NCBI GenBank assembly: GCA_002339325.1
Contig: DDKK01000040.1
Location: 1-64,000 of the forward strand
Length of the DNA: 64,000 nt
DNA from: Nitrospiraceae bacterium UBA2600
Lineage (GTDB): Bacteria; Nitrospirota; Thermodesulfovibrionia; Thermodesulfovibrionales; Thermodesulfovibrionaceae
Reading direction: 5' to 3'
Both the position numbers and the translations under genes were made by a program. Under the pieces are notes generated by a model. It had not been told where the DNA came from. It worked only from the letters and a program-made list of their open reading frames with translations, and did not search any database. Shown piece after piece: positions 62,745 to 64,000 of this stretch; positions within the stretch are counted from its first letter, which is position 1; every line of letters starts with the position of its first letter.

Positions 62745-64000
62745 TTATACCTTTACGCCTTTTATTGAGTCTGTTAATTTTCTTATAACTTCATTTAGAT
62801 TTTCAACTTCCTGAGAAACCATGTCTGTAGTGCCTTTCACTTCTTGTGCAAGAGCGCTCGACTTCTCTGCATATCTGGCTACTTCTTCACTGGCCGAGGA
62901 CTGTTCTTCAGTGGCTGTAGCAATCTGAGTAATTGAATCTTTTACTTTTTGAGAAAAATCGGCAATGTTGTTCAGAGATTTCTTTACCTCATTCAATGCT
63001 TTTAGTGCTTCTGCAACCTCTTTAGCAGTTAAGTCCATATTTTTAAGAGACTCTCTTGATTCGTTCTGGACAGCATAAATCTTAGAGGTAATCTCGTCCG
63101 TAGCCTTTATTGTTCTTTCGGCAAGTTTACGCACTTCATCGGCTACCACTGCAAATCCTCTTCCCTGTTCACCTGCCCTCGCTGCCTCAATTGCAGCATT
63201 AAGGGCAAGTAGGTTTGTCTGGTCTGCGATATCCTTAATAACAGTCACAATGTCTCCTATTTCTTCTACTTTGCTGTTAAGGGCATCCATCGTTTTCTTT
63301 AGTTCAATCGTTGAATTATTAGCAGACTGGACAGTTTTCATTGCAGAATCAGACAATCTAACTCCATCGTTTGATACATTTCTTGACTCACTGGCAATGT
63401 CAGAGGCACTTGCTGCATTTTTGGCTATGTCTGTAATAGTCTGGCTCATTTCTTCTGCAGCAGTGGCTATCTGATGTGCTTGGGAAGTCTGCTCATCGGC
63501 TTTTTTCTTTACACTTTCTATGTTTTGCTCTAAAGTGCCAATGACGCTGTTTACCATTGTGGCGGAATTTTTAATCTCTCTTACAAGCTGTTGGGTGAAT
63601 TCTTCAACTTTTATAATGCTTCTTGCAATAAGGCCTATTTCGTCTTTCCTATTCCTATATCCCTTTCCAAATCCAACTTTGCTGAAGTCTCCCTTGGCCA
63701 CATCTTCGAGTTTATTTGCCATATCTGGAATGGGCTTAAGTGCTCTTTGAGTAACTATGAGTATTGTAAAGGAAACTAAAACTGCACCAATTATGTTAAC
63801 AAGCCACATGATATTTCTCACAGTAGCAACCTCAGCAGCTATCTCTTCAAGGTAGCTACCTGAACCAATCAACCAATTCCAAGCAGGATAATGAGTGTAG
63901 GCAACTACTTTTTCTCTTGCAAAGGTCTCATTAGGATTTTTCCAGGGATAATAAATTAAACCTTCTTTCTTTTCTATCATCTCTTTTATAAATTCTCTTC
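62745..64000 (-). CDS. Methyl-accepting chemotaxis protein, 5' end outside the window (partial)
   Basis: The frame is open up to the window edge, so the N-terminus is missing. What remains is the end of a Cache-type sensor ([21 protein letters not shown]), one membrane helix ([19 protein letters not shown]), a HAMP domain, then a long methyl-accepting coiled coil with the hairpin tip [44 protein letters not shown] (identified by position about 210-253 of the 411 residues after the internal Met at 63980). There is no C-terminal CheR-binding pentapeptide. Confidence 0.92.
   Translation of the reverse strand, partial: REFIKEMIEKKEGLIYYPWKNPNETFAREKVVAYTHYPAWNWLIGSGSYLEEIAAEVATVRNIMWLVNIIGAVLVSFTILIVTQRALKPIPDMANKLEDVAKGDFSKVGFGKGYRNRKDEIGLIARSIIKVEEFTQQLVREIKNSATMVNSVIGTLEQNIESVKKKADEQTSQAHQIATAAEEMSQTITDIAKNAASASDIASESRNVSNDGVRLSDSAMKTVQSANNSTIELKKTMDALNSKVEEIGDIVTVIKDIADQTNLLALNAAIEAARAGEQGRGFAVVADEVRKLAERTIKATDEITSKIYAVQNESRESLKNMDLTAKEVAEALKALNEVKKSLNNIADFSQKVKDSITQIATATEEQSSASEEVARYAEKSSALAQEVKGTTDMVSQEVENLNEVIRKLTDSIKGVKV

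Noticed and set aside
1..64000. CRISPR arrays
   Set aside because: No regularly spaced identical repeats; the only tandem array (51865-52005) is degenerate and has no spacers.
1..64000. tRNA or rRNA genes
   Set aside because: No cloverleaf with a GTTCRA arm and no rRNA-like sequence was found on reading the intergenic stretches; a covariance search was not possible.

Overview
The window is a compact, AT-rich bacterial chromosome segment. Protein character and gene content point to a thermophilic sulfate reducer of the Nitrospirota, close to Thermodesulfovibrio. This is inferred from recall of families (archaeal-type phosphoglycerate mutase, a desulforedoxin-rubredoxin, an ilvC-psd-pssA-leuA operon); there is no rRNA or tRNA here to anchor it.

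Layout. (1) 1-3009: ilvC(end)-psd-pssA-leuA, branched-chain amino acid genes interleaved with phosphatidylserine/ethanolamine synthesis. (2) 2989-7326, minus: apgM, a TatD-radical SAM fusion, a coiled-coil protein, a prepilin peptidase and an AAA ATPase (DUF815). (3) 7527-9009: slipin and a VTT-domain membrane protein. (4) 9011-11685, minus: DUF177-rpmF-plsX-fabH, whose mRNA appears to begin with a terminator-like hairpin. (5) 11861-22925: one long, tightly packed nucleotide operon, pyrR-pyrB-pyrC-carA-(small protein)-carB-purH-(globin/PsiE membrane protein)-purD.

(6) 22972-51632: a surface polysaccharide (O-antigen type) island. It opens with a winged-helix regulator whose start codon sits inside a perfect palindrome. 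Next come a NusG-like antiterminator and a long leader hairpin. The sugar genes follow: a UDP-GlcNAc3NAcA/ManNAc3NAcA-type set with two gene fusions (one carrying a PIN nuclease domain), two AsnB-type amidotransferases, epimerases, glycosyltransferases, a Wzx-type flippase, Wzz and a WecA-like initiating transferase. One methyltransferase is cut by an in-frame stop. A second is split at a perfect A AAA AAA slippery heptamer. The core (about 30-43 kb) is visibly more AT-rich than the flanks, which suggests transfer.

(7) 51633-56127: a repeat-rich accessory zone with CTCGGAATGAC-type dispersed repeats, a decaying tandem array, lptE, a desulforedoxin-rubredoxin, a DDE insertion sequence with a start-codon hairpin and a duplicated 3' end, a hicBA toxin-antitoxin pair, and a 198-bp MITE made of the two ends of that same IS. 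(8) 56128-59912: CbiX-like chelatase, CHASE2-adenylate cyclase, SH3 protein and an M48 lipoprotein protease in one overlapping operon. (9) 60029-64000: rpiB-glyA, then on the minus strand a zinc alcohol dehydrogenase and a 5'-truncated chemotaxis receptor.

Genes work as tightly coupled operons: many junctions are 4-bp ATGA/GTGA overlaps, and convergent operons abut or overlap, leaving no room for ordinary intergenic terminators. Several promoters are of the extended -10 type, and at least three genes look leaderless. The most distinctive items are the PIN-aminotransferase fusion with its antitoxin-like partner, the globin-PsiE protein in the purine operon, the possible -1 frameshift methyltransferase, the regulator/antiterminator/hairpin module at the head of the polysaccharide island, and the IS/MITE pair around hicBA.
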